Shown here: positions 9,401 to 18,430 of the stretch, one piece after another
Position numbering within the stretch: the stretch's first letter is position 1
Layout: the number at the start of each line of letters is the position of its first letter
Assembly (NCBI RefSeq): GCF_030068455.1
Contig: NZ_JAQOSQ010000018.1
Span: forward strand, 19,690 to 83,689
Source: Roseofilum casamattae BLCC-M143
GTDB taxonomy: Bacteria; Cyanobacteriota; Cyanobacteriia; Cyanobacteriales; Desertifilaceae
DNA length: 64,000 nucleotides
Direction of reading: 5' to 3'
Notes under the pieces: generated by a model
The model's input: only the letters and a program-made list of their open reading frames with translations
What the model was told of the DNA's origin: nothing
Database searches by the model: none
Translations under genes and position numbers: made by a program

Positions 9401-11761
9401 ATTTGTTTGCCAAGTTTCTTCCGTCAGAAAACGTTGACCTTCATAGCAATAATTACGACTGGCTTCATAGGCAACTGATAATTTTGCTTTTTGGCTCGCT
9501 TGTAGGTTCAGTCGGGCAATATTTTCCCGTTCTTTCCCAGAGATAATTAGCTCTCGTGCTTCGTTCAAGTGATTGACAATATTAAATAATTGCTCCTCTT
9601 TTTCTTCCTCATTCAAATTCTGCAATAATTGACGGCCGATGGTCAGATGGACTTCCTGTCGTTTCTCTTCAGCAATCAGAGAATAGGCGGCTTGTTGAAC
9701 GCGATCGTGCAAGAAGCGATAGCCGACTAAAACGCTGGAGGTAAAGTTATCCTCTGTTGTCGTTTTTTGAAATAATTTATAGCTTTCATTAATCGGCAAG
9801 ACTAAACCTTCTTGCAAGGCAACCCACAAGCGATCGGCAACTTCTTCTTTTGTGCTTTGAGAGACGACCGCTAAGTTCTCTAGATCGAATCGATTTCCAA
9901 TACACGCCGCTAATTGCAATATTTCTTGGGTCTCTTCAGGAAATTTCTGCAAGCGTCTCGCCATAAAGATAACCACGTCATCGGAGGAAGCATTATTATA
10001 AATTTCGCTGATATTCCAAGTCCATCTTCCTAACAGATCTTCAAATTTAATTAAGTTTTCATTATATAAACCTTTGATGAATTGAGTAGTAAAAAACGGA
10101 TTTCCTTGAGCTGTTTGATAGACCAAGTCAGTTAACGGTTGTACTTCTTCTAAAGGCTCATTCAGAGTCTCGGCAATCAGGTGATTAATACAATGAGAGG
10201 GTAATGGTTCGAGAGTAATAGTGGAAATAATCCCATTTTCTTGCTCAATTTGTTCTAATTGCAATATCAAAGGATGCCCTGGAAAAACCTCATTATCCCG
10301 ATAAGCTCCTAAAATGAGTAAATATCCAGCTTTGCTATCTTCCATTAATAGCTTTAACAGATTTAATGAGGCAGAATCTGCCCACTGTAAATCGTCTAAG
10401 AACATGACCAGAGGATGCTCTTTGGTGGTGAAGATCCGAAGAAAATTGGCAAACACAAAGTTAAACCGATTTTGAGCCGCATTACCTTCGAGTTGTAGAG
10501 CTGAGGGTTGCGGGCCGATAATTCTTTCTAATTCCGGTACTACTTCAATGACTACTTGTGCATTCTCGCCCAATGCTGCCAGAATTTTTGCTTTCCATTG
10601 CTCTAGGTCGCTGTCTGATTCTCCTAAGAGTTGACCCATTAATTCGCGAAATGCTTGCACAAAAGCTGAAAAGGGAATATTGCGATTAAATTGGTCGTAT
10701 TTCCCTTTAATAAAATAGCCCCGTTTCTTCACAATGGGTTTGTGCACTTCATTGACGACAGCGGTTTTTCCGATTCCCGAAAACCCCGCCACTAGCATCA
10801 TTTCAGTTTGTCCTCGGGCCACTCGGTCAAAGGCTTGGAGTAAGGTTTCAACTTGGGCGTCTCTGCCGTAAAGTTTTTCTGGGATAATAAAGCGATCGCA
10901 GCGATCTTGTTCTCCTAGCTTAAACGAAAATAACTCAGCACTTGTCTCTAACTGCTGCAAGCATTGCTCTAAGTCATGTTTCAATCCCAAGGCACTTTGA
11001 TAGCGCTCTTCTGCATTTTTCCTCATTAATTTCAAGATAATTTCTTGCAGAACTAAAGGGATATTATATTCCGGGGGAAATTGAGCCATTTGTGCAATAT
11101 GGCAATGAACTAATTCCATCGGATCTTCGCTTTGAAACGGCAGTTCACCGCAGAGTAGTTCGTATAAGGTCACTCCCAAGGAATAAAAGTCAGTACGATA
11201 GTCAATACCTCGATTCATCCGTCCCGTTTGTTCGGGAGAAATGTAGGAAAGACTCCCTTCAAGAACGTTAGGACTGAGTAGTTGTTGTTGCTCTTTTGGC
11301 AACAGGCTGGAAATACTAAAGTCAATCAGTTGAATCTGATGAGTTTCCGGGTGGATGATAATATTGGTGGGTTTAATATCTTTATGGATAATTCGTTGCT
11401 TGCTTAAATAGTGTAAGGCTTCAACAATTTGGCTGGTCAAGGAGAGAAACTCTTGGTACGAGGGTTGCAACGAGTGCCAATACTCAGACAGGGCGATCGC
11501 GCCAGAATCGGGCATAACGAGAGCATAGCTATTGCCATAGCGTTCTAAGGCTAGAGGTTGCACGATACCAGGATGTGCCAGGTCTCGAGCAATGACATAC
11601 TGATTGCGGAACTGGACTAATTCCTTAAAGCTGGGGTTAGGATTGCGCAGAACTTTTATGATGACCGGATTGCGATCGCGGGTGCAAATTCCTCGATAAA
11701 CGAAAGTACGACTTCCCGTATACAACAGCTCCCGTTCTTCATAACCTGCTAAGTTCAGCAT
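6443..11761 (-). CDS. Ser/Thr kinase - AAA ATPase - GAF - SpoIIE/PP2C phosphatase, second copy
   Basis: A 1,772-residue paralogue of the 1144-6426 gene with the same domain order. The kinase motifs are intact (VIIK, HKDIKPTN, LIDFS, SPEQTGRMNR), Walker A reads GFSGIGKT and Walker B VMFLDDLQWAD. The GAF domain contains the same VCTPILNQGQ stretch as its neighbour. The coiled-coil linker is slightly longer, with an extra run of about seven residues (TSQLAERTAQL). The PP2C domain has EVGGDYYD, GIGDVTGHG and YTDGIPEA. N-terminal and PP2C parts are nearly identical to the neighbours, while the helical middle is much more diverged, which suggests different inputs to a common output. The start is set by GGAGGGAG at 11766-11773. 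The 214-base gap upstream of it probably holds a promoter for this gene and the one after it. Confidence 0.93.
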   Translation of the reverse strand: MLNLAGYEERELLYTGSRTFVYRGICTRDRNPVIIKVLRNPNPSFKELVQFRNQYVIARDLAHPGIVQPLALERYGNSYALVMPDSGAIALSEYWHSLQPSYQEFLSLTSQIVEALHYLSKQRIIHKDIKPTNIIIHPETHQIQLIDFSISSLLPKEQQQLLSPNVLEGSLSYISPEQTGRMNRGIDYRTDFYSLGVTLYELLCGELPFQSEDPMELVHCHIAQMAQFPPEYNIPLVLQEIILKLMRKNAEERYQSALGLKHDLEQCLQQLETSAELFSFKLGEQDRCDRFIIPEKLYGRDAQVETLLQAFDRVARGQTEMMLVAGFSGIGKTAVVNEVHKPIVKKRGYFIKGKYDQFNRNIPFSAFVQAFRELMGQLLGESDSDLEQWKAKILAALGENAQVVIEVVPELERIIGPQPSALQLEGNAAQNRFNFVFANFLRIFTTKEHPLVMFLDDLQWADSASLNLLKLLMEDSKAGYLLILGAYRDNEVFPGHPLILQLEQIEQENGIISTITLEPLPSHCINHLIAETLNEPLEEVQPLTDLVYQTAQGNPFFTTQFIKGLYNENLIKFEDLLGRWTWNISEIYNNASSDDVVIFMARRLQKFPEETQEILQLAACIGNRFDLENLAVVSQSTKEEVADRLWVALQEGLVLPINESYKLFQKTTTEDNFTSSVLVGYRFLHDRVQQAAYSLIAEEKRQEVHLTIGRQLLQNLNEEEKEEQLFNIVNHLNEARELIISGKERENIARLNLQASQKAKLSVAYEASRNYCYEGQRFLTEETWQTNYELMFSLAITTIETEHLNHDLDEARKVCEQTIPRVQREIDRAKINAFEILFEVNDNKMYEALDITRQALIPLGITLPSDPDRIQAETERLRKEVELPIEEIANLEDLPILENEEKLTAIEILTNAVSAAYISQPNLYPLLILHGIRYFINYGQAPVATAFYTWHGSVLCGVYDEIEAGYAFGKLCLRVLDKLNAREFETKARNMLNVFIRPWKEPLRNAVHDLIRAIASGFETGDLEFAFYAATHRSNYFYFSGGLLEDIRKLHEQYFPAIVKAKYEFQKSFFLMYQQLIANLMGENEVPQVLEGNIFDRPSYLQEWEESNVHLAFCFYEAQTRLFYWFEDYARALEVGEQGRQTRGAALSMPYVSEQIFYYSLVLLAQNEIAPEHWEILKNDRSRLEMWSGFAPMNFQHKCDLIDAEKYRVLGNKFEATEYYDRAIAGAKEHEFLHEEALANELAAKAYLSWGKAKVAAGYMQEAYYLYAQWGAKAKTDDLENRYPQLLAPLMNRSSQFSEQETLTSTATESGNILDLTSVFKASQVLSEEISLSSLLSKVMHILIENAGATQGTLILDNSGTWEITARYAKGDCNLSILPLEEADALPHSIINWVKRTEEVVAIDNLSEDHPFKTDTYLLPKPTQSLVCTPILNQGQSIGILYLENHLTPEAFTTDRMKVLDLLTTQAAISINNARFYQTLEDKVAKRTSQLAERTAQLATANTEITELNERLKAENLRLGAELDIARQVQEMILPKPEELRAIPSLDIAGYMTPADEVGGDYYDVLVEDEVVTIGIGDVTGHGLESGLVMMMAQTVIRAMKELREEDPVRFLNTVNRTLYKNVERMQVDRQLTLAILNYNQGHLSISGQHEEVLVVRADGSLETVDTMDLGMTIALVDDIAEFIAQVTVKLEPGDGVVLYTDGIPEAENKAGELYGLERLCETIQQHWSGSAEEIQAEAIADVQEFIGSHKVFDDITLVVIKEQGCDRNHCN

Positions 11762-11975
11762 TACTCTCCCTCCAAAATTTAGATGCCATGGTTCCGATCG
11801 CTATACAGCGCTTCTCTGTTCTATGGAGTACAGCTTGAAGCTCTAGACCCTAGCGCGTTCGTGTCCGCGCCTCGCAGAAAGCGCTATAGATGGGATCATC
11901 TTACTTTTTTCTGGGCTGAGTTGCCATTACTTAAATACCCCAGTAAGACTAATTTTTTTTTACTTCAAACCTCTA
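11762..11975. other. Spacer between the second and third kinase genes
   Basis: The spacer contains an imperfect inverted repeat (about 11799-11818 with 11876-11890; arms resemble CTATAGCGCTTTCTG) and a T-rich run near 11950. The hairpin could be the terminator region of the upstream minus-strand gene or part of the leader of the next one. No gene is seen. Confidence 0.35.
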
Positions 11976-14900
11976 TCAGTTGAGGAGAGCACTCGAATAC
12001 ATGCCTTGTTCCTTTAAAACCAACAAAGTAATATCATCAAATACTTTAGAGTCACCAATAAAGTTTTGCACGTCAGCAATGGTTTCTTCTTGAATTTCCC
12101 GAGCCGAGCGAGACCAATGCTGTTGAACCACCTCGCATAACCGCTCTAAGCCATAGAGTTGACCGGCCTGATTTTCGGCTTCTGGAATGCCATCGGTATA
12201 GAGAACTACGCCATCTCCCGGTTCTAAATTAACCGTCACTTGCGCAATAAATTCAGTAATATCATCAATCAAACCCACCGTCATCCCCAACTCGAGGGTA
12301 TCCACGCTTTCCAAGCTGCCATCGGCGCGAATGACTAACACTTCTTCATGCTGGCCGCTGATGCTCAAATATCCTTCAGCATAGTTGAGAATTGCGAGAG
12401 TCAATTGTCGGTCTACTTCCATCCGTTCCACATTTTTAAACAACGTCCGGTTCACAGTATTTAAAAACCGGACTGGATCCTCTTCTCCGAGTTCTTTCAT
12501 TGCGCGGATAACTGTTTGTGCCATCATCATTACCAAACCACTTTCCAAGCCATGACCGGTAACATCTCCAATGCCAATTGTCACCACCCCATCTTCAACT
12601 AACACATCGTAATAATCTCCGCCTACTTCATCAGCCGGAGCCATATACCCGGCAATATCTAAGGATGTAATAGAATTCAGTTCTTCCGGTCTGGGTAAAA
12701 TCATCTCTTGCACTCGACGAGCAATATCTAGCTCGGCTCCCAAGCGCAAATTTTCGGCTTGCAATCGTTGATTGAGCATCGCGATCTCTTGATTGGCTGT
12801 GACCAGTTCGGTGGTTCGTTGTTCGACTTTATCTTCTAGAGTTTGATAAAAACGAGCGTTATTAATGGAAATGGCGGCTTGAGTGGTCAGCAGATTTAAA
12901 ACTTCCAGTCGATCTGAAGTAAATGCCTCTGCGGTCAGATGATTTTCTAGGTAGAGAATCCCGATTAACTGACCTTGGTTCAAAATTGGAGTGCAGACCA
13001 AGCTTTGAGTTGGCTTTTGTAAGAGGTAAAAGTCTGTACTAAAGACATGACTATTCGATAGATTATTTATCAGAACAATTTCTTGCGTCCGTTTTACCCA
13101 GTTAATTACATTATGCGGAATATTTTCTACATCATTGAGAGGGAGAATAGAAAGATTACAGGTTCCTTGAATGTACTGAGCGGTCATTTCCCAAGTGCCT
13201 GAATTATTCAGAATTAAGGTTCCTTGAGTCGCCCCAGCATTTTCAATCAGAATATGCATGAGCTTGGAGAGCAAACTTTTGAGCGAAATTTCTTCCGAGA
13301 GGACGTGAGAGGCTTTAATCACGCTAGTTAAATCCAGTCCGTTTGATGTCTCGTTCGAGTTGGTTATGAGAGTTTCTCCGTCAGAGGTTGGGGCAGCATT
13401 TTTCCGAATGGCTGAGAGCAGTTGCGGATATTTGGCTTCGAGGCGATCGGTTTTAGCTTTGGCTCCCCATTGGGCATAAATATAATAAGCTTCTTGCATA
13501 TAACCGGCGGCGATTTTCTCTTTTTTCCAGCTCAGATAAAATTTAGCAGCGAGTTCGTTGGCGAGGGCTTCTTCCTGGAGGAATTGATGTTCTTTGGCGC
13601 CGGCGATCGCGCGATCGTAGAGGTCTGCTGCCGCAAAATTTTCCTCAATCTGACGACATAGTTCTGCCTGAATTAAATCGTATTTATGCTGAAAATTCAT
13701 GGGTGCAAATTGCGCCCAAACTTTTACTTTTTGCTCGTGCTCGTTCAGCCATTCAATTTGTTCGGGACTTAGCTCGTCCTGAGCTAAAATAACCAAGCTA
13801 TAATAAAAAATAAACTCGGAAAGATAGGGAGTGGAAACCGCTGCATTCCAATATTCCCATCCGAGTTTTCCCGATTCTAAGGCGGCAATGCGATCGTCAA
13901 ACAAATAGAAGAGCCTAGTTTGAGCTTCATAAAATGAGAAGACTAAAAGGGCAATATTTTTCTCGATCCATATCGGCAATTTTGTTTGTGAGTCTAAGTA
14001 CTTCCCTTGAAGATATTGGGGACGATCGTGTTCTTCCACTAGATTGGCAACGACTTGTTGATAAATGCGAATGGCGTTTTCTTGGTAGTAGTATTGAGCT
14101 TTAGCGACGGGTGGCAAATAGCGTTGATGAGCTTCAATTACTTTTTCTAAGGGAGCGCCAATATAAAACATGTAATTACATAAGTGAGTCGAGGAATAAC
14201 ATGCATATTCAAAATCTCCATTGTCAAATCCACTTTGAACGACTTTTGGGTAATCATCAACGGCATTTTTTAGATGCTCTTTCCACGGTCGAATAAATAA
14301 ATTAAATAGATTTCGCACCTTGGTTTCAAAGGCTCGAGCATTAAATTTATCGATGAGTTTTAATGAGAGCAGTCCAAATTCATAGCCATCTTGAATATTA
14401 TTGTGAATGCCGCATAAAATGCTGGCGTGCCAAGTATATGCAACGACACCGAGAGCAGAATTTCCATACTCCATACAGTATCGAACGCTATGCAAAATCA
14501 TCAGCGGATAGAGATTCGGTTGAGCAATATAACCCGCCGAGCTGGTATTCATCATAATACTAACTACGGCTTCTTTTTCGCGATCGCTAATGACTGGAAG
14601 GTCTTCTAAAGCTGCAATTTCTGCGGTGGGAATTTCAACCGCTTTACGCAGAATTTCGGATTCCGCTTTCATTTGTTCCGGATCGGTTGGTAGAGTAATG
14701 CCTAAGGGAATCAGGATTTCACGAGCCAAGGCAATTGACTCATTCATCTGATTTTCATTAATCTTAAACAGGATTTCAAATTCCTGGACTTGGGTTTTGT
14801 GGAGTAAGGTTTGTGCCTTCTCTAATGTTGCTTTGCAAAGCTCTGTTGCCGTTTCCAAATTATAGTTGAGATGCTCCGCTTTAATGGTCGCGATCGCCAA

Positions 14901-17282
14901 ATCAAATCGCAACTCATAATGGGTTTCCCAACTGTCTGCGTCCAGAAATTTTTCTGCTTCATAACAATAGTCGCGACTGGCTTCATAAGCGACTGCATTA
15001 TTCGCTTTGTGGCTCGCTTTTAAGTTGAGTCGTGCTAATTTTTCTCGTTCGCTGTTCTCGAGAATTAACTCTCTAGCTCGGTTCAGATGATTGACAATGG
15101 TAAACAGTTGTTCTTCTTGTTCTTCTTCGCTTAAACGTTGCAAAAGTTGCTGCCCAATTTTTAAGTGAGTCGCTTGCTTTTGTTCTTGGGCAATTAAAGA
15201 ATAGGCTGCTTGTTGAACGCGATCGTGTAAAAACCGATAGCCGACCAATACCATGTCTTCGTCGGATGCTTCGTGCAGATTTAATTTTTGGAAGAATTTA
15301 TAGTTCTCGCTAATGGGTAAGACCAAACCTTCTTGCAGAGCTTCCCATAAATCGCTGGCGACTTGATTTTTTGAGGTTTCACAAACAATTGATAGGGTTT
15401 CGAGATCGAATTGGTTGCCGATACAAGCGGCTAGTTTTAAGATTCCTCGCGTATGCTCTGGCAAGTTACGCAACCGACTCGCCATAAATTCAACCACATC
15501 ATTGGATAAGGATGCTTTACCGATCTCGATCGAATTCCATTCCCAGTTGCCAGAATCAAACTCAAATTCGAGTAATTTATCTTCATGCAAACCCTTGAGA
15601 AATTGAGTGGTAAAGAATGGATTTCCTTGAGTTTGTTGATAGACAAAATCGGTCAGAGGTTGCACTCGATCGGTTCCGCAAATGAGAGTATCGGCAATCA
15701 GTTGATTGATGCGATCGCTCGCTAAAGGTTCTAAAGTAATGGTCGAGATTGAGGCTTGGTTTTTCCCTAGCTCTTCGAGGGTTAAAATCAACGGGTGAGT
15801 TGGAAAAACTTCATTATCTCGATAGGCTCCCAGCAATAATAAATATCCGCGATCGCGATTAGACATCAAGACTTCTAGTAAGTTGAGGGAGGCAGAGTCT
15901 GCCCATTGCAAATCGTCGAGAAAGATAACTAAAGGATGCTCTTGCGTGGCAAAGACAGCAATAAATTTTTCAAACAGGAGATTAAACCGATTTTGAGCGG
16001 CATTTCCGTCCAGTTCTGGAGCCTGGGGTTGCGGCCCGATAATGCGTTCTAATTCTGGAACCACTTCAATGACAACTTGGGCATTTTCGCCCAAGGCTTG
16101 CAGGATTTTCTTATTCCATTCAGCTAAAACTTCATCCGATTCTCCTAAGAGCTGGCTCATTAATTCGCGAAAGGCTTGCACAAATGCAGAAAAGGGAATA
16201 TTACGATTGAATTGGTCGTATTTTCCTTTAATAAAGTAGCCTCGTTTCTTGACAATTGGTTTGTGAACTTCATTGACTACTGCGGTTTTGCCGATGCCAG
16301 AGAATCCCGCCACGAGCATCATTTCGATTTGCCCTTGCGCGACGCGATCGAAGGCCGCGAGTAAGGTTTCAACTTGAATTTCTCTTCCGTAGAGTTTTTC
16401 GGGAATAATAAAGCGATCGCTTCTATCTTCTTCTCCTAAATTAAATAAGACTAGCTCTCGATCGATCTCTAAGTGCCGTACGCATCGCTGGAGATCGTGC
16501 TTTAAACCCAAGGCACTTTGATAGCGATCTTCGGCATTTTTTGCCATCAGTTTGAAAACAATCTCTTGCAGCACTGGAGGGATATCGCAGTCTGCGGGAA
16601 ATTGTGGGATTTGGGCAATATGATCGTGGACTAATTCAATGGAGTCATCCCTGGTAAAGGGAAGTTTGCCGACGAGCAGTTCGTAGAACGTAACTCCGAG
16701 AGAATAAAAATCAGTGCGATAGTCAATTCCTCTGTTCATCCGTCCCGTTTGTTCGGGAGAAATATAGGAAAGACTCCCTTCGAGAACGTTGGGACTGAGC
16801 AGTTGTTGTTGCTCTTTCGGCAGTAAGCTAGAAATGCTAAAGTCAATGAGTTCAATGTGATGGGTTTCGGGTTGAATAATAATATTGGCAGGTTGGATAT
16901 TTTTGTGAATGATTCGCTGCCGACTTAAGTAATGTAGAGCTTCCGAAATTTGGATGGCTAGAGAGAAAAATTCTTGGTGCGAGGATTTCGACGATCGCCA
17001 ATACTGGGATAAGGCGATCGCGCCAGAATCTGGCATAATGAGAGCATAGCTATTGCCGTAGCGTTCCAAGCTCAGGGGTTGCATGACGTGGGGATGTTCG
17101 AGTTCCCGAGCCAAGACATACTGGTTGCGAAACTGCACTAATTCCTTGAAACTGGGATTTGGATTGCGCAAAACTTTGACTATTACTGGCTGCTCGTCCC
17201 TGCTACGAACTCCTCGATAGACTAGAGTGCGGTTGCCCGCATACACCAATTCATGCTCTTCATAGCCGGCTAAGTTCAACAT
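11976..17282 (-). CDS. Kinase-like (catalytic Asp lost) - AAA ATPase - GAF - SpoIIE/PP2C phosphatase, third copy
   Basis: Third complete paralogue. A longer frame begins at 17309, but the start is placed at 17282 because the family's GGAGGGAG ribosome site (17287-17294) lies inside that extension and MLNLAGYEE aligns with the other copies; this gives 1,768 residues. The domain order is the same, with Walker A GFSGIGKT and PP2C motifs EVGGDYYD, GIGDVTGHG and YTDGIPEA intact. The kinase catalytic loop, however, reads HKNIQPAN: Asp128 is Asn (codon at 16899-16901) and Lys130 is Gln, while Lys36, Glu60 and Asp147 remain. An HRD-Asp to Asn change normally abolishes phosphotransfer, so this copy is probably a pseudokinase that still has ATPase and phosphatase domains. 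It may bind rather than phosphorylate the substrate of its sisters. Confidence 0.92.
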   Translation of the reverse strand: MLNLAGYEEHELVYAGNRTLVYRGVRSRDEQPVIVKVLRNPNPSFKELVQFRNQYVLARELEHPHVMQPLSLERYGNSYALIMPDSGAIALSQYWRSSKSSHQEFFSLAIQISEALHYLSRQRIIHKNIQPANIIIQPETHHIELIDFSISSLLPKEQQQLLSPNVLEGSLSYISPEQTGRMNRGIDYRTDFYSLGVTFYELLVGKLPFTRDDSIELVHDHIAQIPQFPADCDIPPVLQEIVFKLMAKNAEDRYQSALGLKHDLQRCVRHLEIDRELVLFNLGEEDRSDRFIIPEKLYGREIQVETLLAAFDRVAQGQIEMMLVAGFSGIGKTAVVNEVHKPIVKKRGYFIKGKYDQFNRNIPFSAFVQAFRELMSQLLGESDEVLAEWNKKILQALGENAQVVIEVVPELERIIGPQPQAPELDGNAAQNRFNLLFEKFIAVFATQEHPLVIFLDDLQWADSASLNLLEVLMSNRDRGYLLLLGAYRDNEVFPTHPLILTLEELGKNQASISTITLEPLASDRINQLIADTLICGTDRVQPLTDFVYQQTQGNPFFTTQFLKGLHEDKLLEFEFDSGNWEWNSIEIGKASLSNDVVEFMASRLRNLPEHTRGILKLAACIGNQFDLETLSIVCETSKNQVASDLWEALQEGLVLPISENYKFFQKLNLHEASDEDMVLVGYRFLHDRVQQAAYSLIAQEQKQATHLKIGQQLLQRLSEEEQEEQLFTIVNHLNRARELILENSEREKLARLNLKASHKANNAVAYEASRDYCYEAEKFLDADSWETHYELRFDLAIATIKAEHLNYNLETATELCKATLEKAQTLLHKTQVQEFEILFKINENQMNESIALAREILIPLGITLPTDPEQMKAESEILRKAVEIPTAEIAALEDLPVISDREKEAVVSIMMNTSSAGYIAQPNLYPLMILHSVRYCMEYGNSALGVVAYTWHASILCGIHNNIQDGYEFGLLSLKLIDKFNARAFETKVRNLFNLFIRPWKEHLKNAVDDYPKVVQSGFDNGDFEYACYSSTHLCNYMFYIGAPLEKVIEAHQRYLPPVAKAQYYYQENAIRIYQQVVANLVEEHDRPQYLQGKYLDSQTKLPIWIEKNIALLVFSFYEAQTRLFYLFDDRIAALESGKLGWEYWNAAVSTPYLSEFIFYYSLVILAQDELSPEQIEWLNEHEQKVKVWAQFAPMNFQHKYDLIQAELCRQIEENFAAADLYDRAIAGAKEHQFLQEEALANELAAKFYLSWKKEKIAAGYMQEAYYIYAQWGAKAKTDRLEAKYPQLLSAIRKNAAPTSDGETLITNSNETSNGLDLTSVIKASHVLSEEISLKSLLSKLMHILIENAGATQGTLILNNSGTWEMTAQYIQGTCNLSILPLNDVENIPHNVINWVKRTQEIVLINNLSNSHVFSTDFYLLQKPTQSLVCTPILNQGQLIGILYLENHLTAEAFTSDRLEVLNLLTTQAAISINNARFYQTLEDKVEQRTTELVTANQEIAMLNQRLQAENLRLGAELDIARRVQEMILPRPEELNSITSLDIAGYMAPADEVGGDYYDVLVEDGVVTIGIGDVTGHGLESGLVMMMAQTVIRAMKELGEEDPVRFLNTVNRTLFKNVERMEVDRQLTLAILNYAEGYLSISGQHEEVLVIRADGSLESVDTLELGMTVGLIDDITEFIAQVTVNLEPGDGVVLYTDGIPEAENQAGQLYGLERLCEVVQQHWSRSAREIQEETIADVQNFIGDSKVFDDITLLVLKEQGMYSSALLN

Positions 17283-17286
17283 TACT

Positions 17287-17294
17287 CTCCCTCC
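17287..17294 (-). promoter_or_regulatory. Ribosome binding site shared by the kinase family
   Basis: The minus strand reads GGAGGGAG four bases before ATG. The same octamer at the same distance precedes the starts at 834 (839-846), 6426 (6431-6438) and 11761 (11766-11773). It fixes the start of the third copy at 17282 rather than 17309. Confidence 0.8.
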
Positions 17295-17396
17295 GGAATT
17301 AGGTGCCATAGTTCGGATCGCTATTGATGTGATTATGCCACTTTTTTACCAGTGTTGTGGAGTTGTTACCGAATCTTCACTTACAGAGAAGACATG

Positions 17397-17483
17397 TACT
17401 GATTCCTGGAAACTGGGATTGGAGTTGCGTAGAACTTTAATCACTACTGGATAGCGATCGCAACAACGAACTCCTCGATACAC
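17397..17483 (-). pseudogene. Relic of a fifth kinase gene (N-terminal fragment)
   Basis: Read on the minus strand, this stretch translates as VYRGVRCCDRYPVVIKVL followed by RNSNPSFQES. It matches residues 21-48 of the neighbouring kinases (VYRGVRSRDEQPVIVKVL and so on), including the ATP-binding Lys. There is no MLNLAGYEE start and nothing recognisable of the domain beyond the fragment; the frame soon stops. The fragment abuts the stop codon of the dehydrogenase gene at 17487. It looks like the scar of a deletion that removed another tandem copy. Confidence 0.8.
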
Positions 17484-17486
17484 TTC

Positions 17487-18353
17487 TCAAAATTCACGAA
17501 TAAAAACACCTTCAAATAATGCCGAATAATCCTCATCCATGTAACCGCGATCGCAGGCCGTTTGCAAGACCTGAGTTACTCCTGAAATTAGACTGGCATC
17601 CAATTGCATTTGTTCGGCAACGCGCAAAAATAAATTGCTATCCTTGAGCAAATGTTTGACTGGAAAATTAGGATTACTATAATTACTGTCGAGCATCCGC
17701 TGCAATTTTTTATCAAATGTTGGTGCGTAGAGGGCGCTTTGCCGCAACAGTTGCATAAACGCTTCGATATCGATGCCTTCTTGTTGAATGACGTGCAAAC
17801 TGAGGGCAAATGCAGTAGTTAAAGACCCAATTAACTGATTCATGGCTAGTTTTACCATGGCTCCACTGCCTACCGGCCCCAGATACAATGGTTCCGGACC
17901 AAAGGTTTGTAGTAAGGGCAACCATCGTTGAAACTCGTCTTTTGATGCTCCCACCATGAGTAGCAGAGTTCCGTCTTTCACTTGCGGAATGCTGCCCAAC
18001 ACCGGAGCTTCTAAGTAATTTCCCCCTGCTTCAACGACCTCTCTTGCAATCTCTTTGCTGTCTTCCGGGGCAATAGTTCCCATTTGAATAATAGTACGTC
18101 CGCTCAAGCCAGAGATCGCCGCTTGCGAAAGAATGGTTTCCGCGATCGCCGCGCGATCGGTTAGCATCAGTACAGTACATTCCGATGACGACAAGACCTC
18201 CAGAGGCGATGAGGCGATCGCAATACCAACATCTGCTAAAGGTTGCAACTTCTCTGCACTGCGATTATAGGCAATGACCTCATAGCCTGCCTGCTGCAAT
18301 TTTACCGCCATCGGGCGACCCATCAGTCCGGTTCCAATAACTCCAACCTTCAC
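17487..18353 (-). CDS. NAD(P)-binding beta-hydroxyacid dehydrogenase family oxidoreductase
   Basis: A 288-residue soluble enzyme of the 3-hydroxyisobutyrate dehydrogenase/GLYR1 family. The N-terminus MKVGVIGTGLMGRPMA carries the Rossmann GxGxxG motif. GSGAMVKLAMNQLIG (about residues 160-175) holds the catalytic Lys and the Asn of the family, and the C-terminal half is the all-helical dimerisation domain. Such enzymes oxidise or reduce small beta-hydroxyacids or semialdehydes (for example succinic semialdehyde or glyoxylate); the substrate cannot be read from sequence. The start is GTG at 18353, and a 77-base spacer separates it from a divergent gene. Length is normal for the family. Confidence 0.88.
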   Translation of the reverse strand: MKVGVIGTGLMGRPMAVKLQQAGYEVIAYNRSAEKLQPLADVGIAIASSPLEVLSSSECTVLMLTDRAAIAETILSQAAISGLSGRTIIQMGTIAPEDSKEIAREVVEAGGNYLEAPVLGSIPQVKDGTLLLMVGASKDEFQRWLPLLQTFGPEPLYLGPVGSGAMVKLAMNQLIGSLTTAFALSLHVIQQEGIDIEAFMQLLRQSALYAPTFDKKLQRMLDSNYSNPNFPVKHLLKDSNLFLRVAEQMQLDASLISGVTQVLQTACDRGYMDEDYSALFEGVFIREF

Positions 18354-18430
18354 CCTTATTTTCCCCTATATCGTTCGCGACTATTATACTCTAGTAGTAC
18401 GATACTCTTTACTTGCTCGCAACAGAACTC

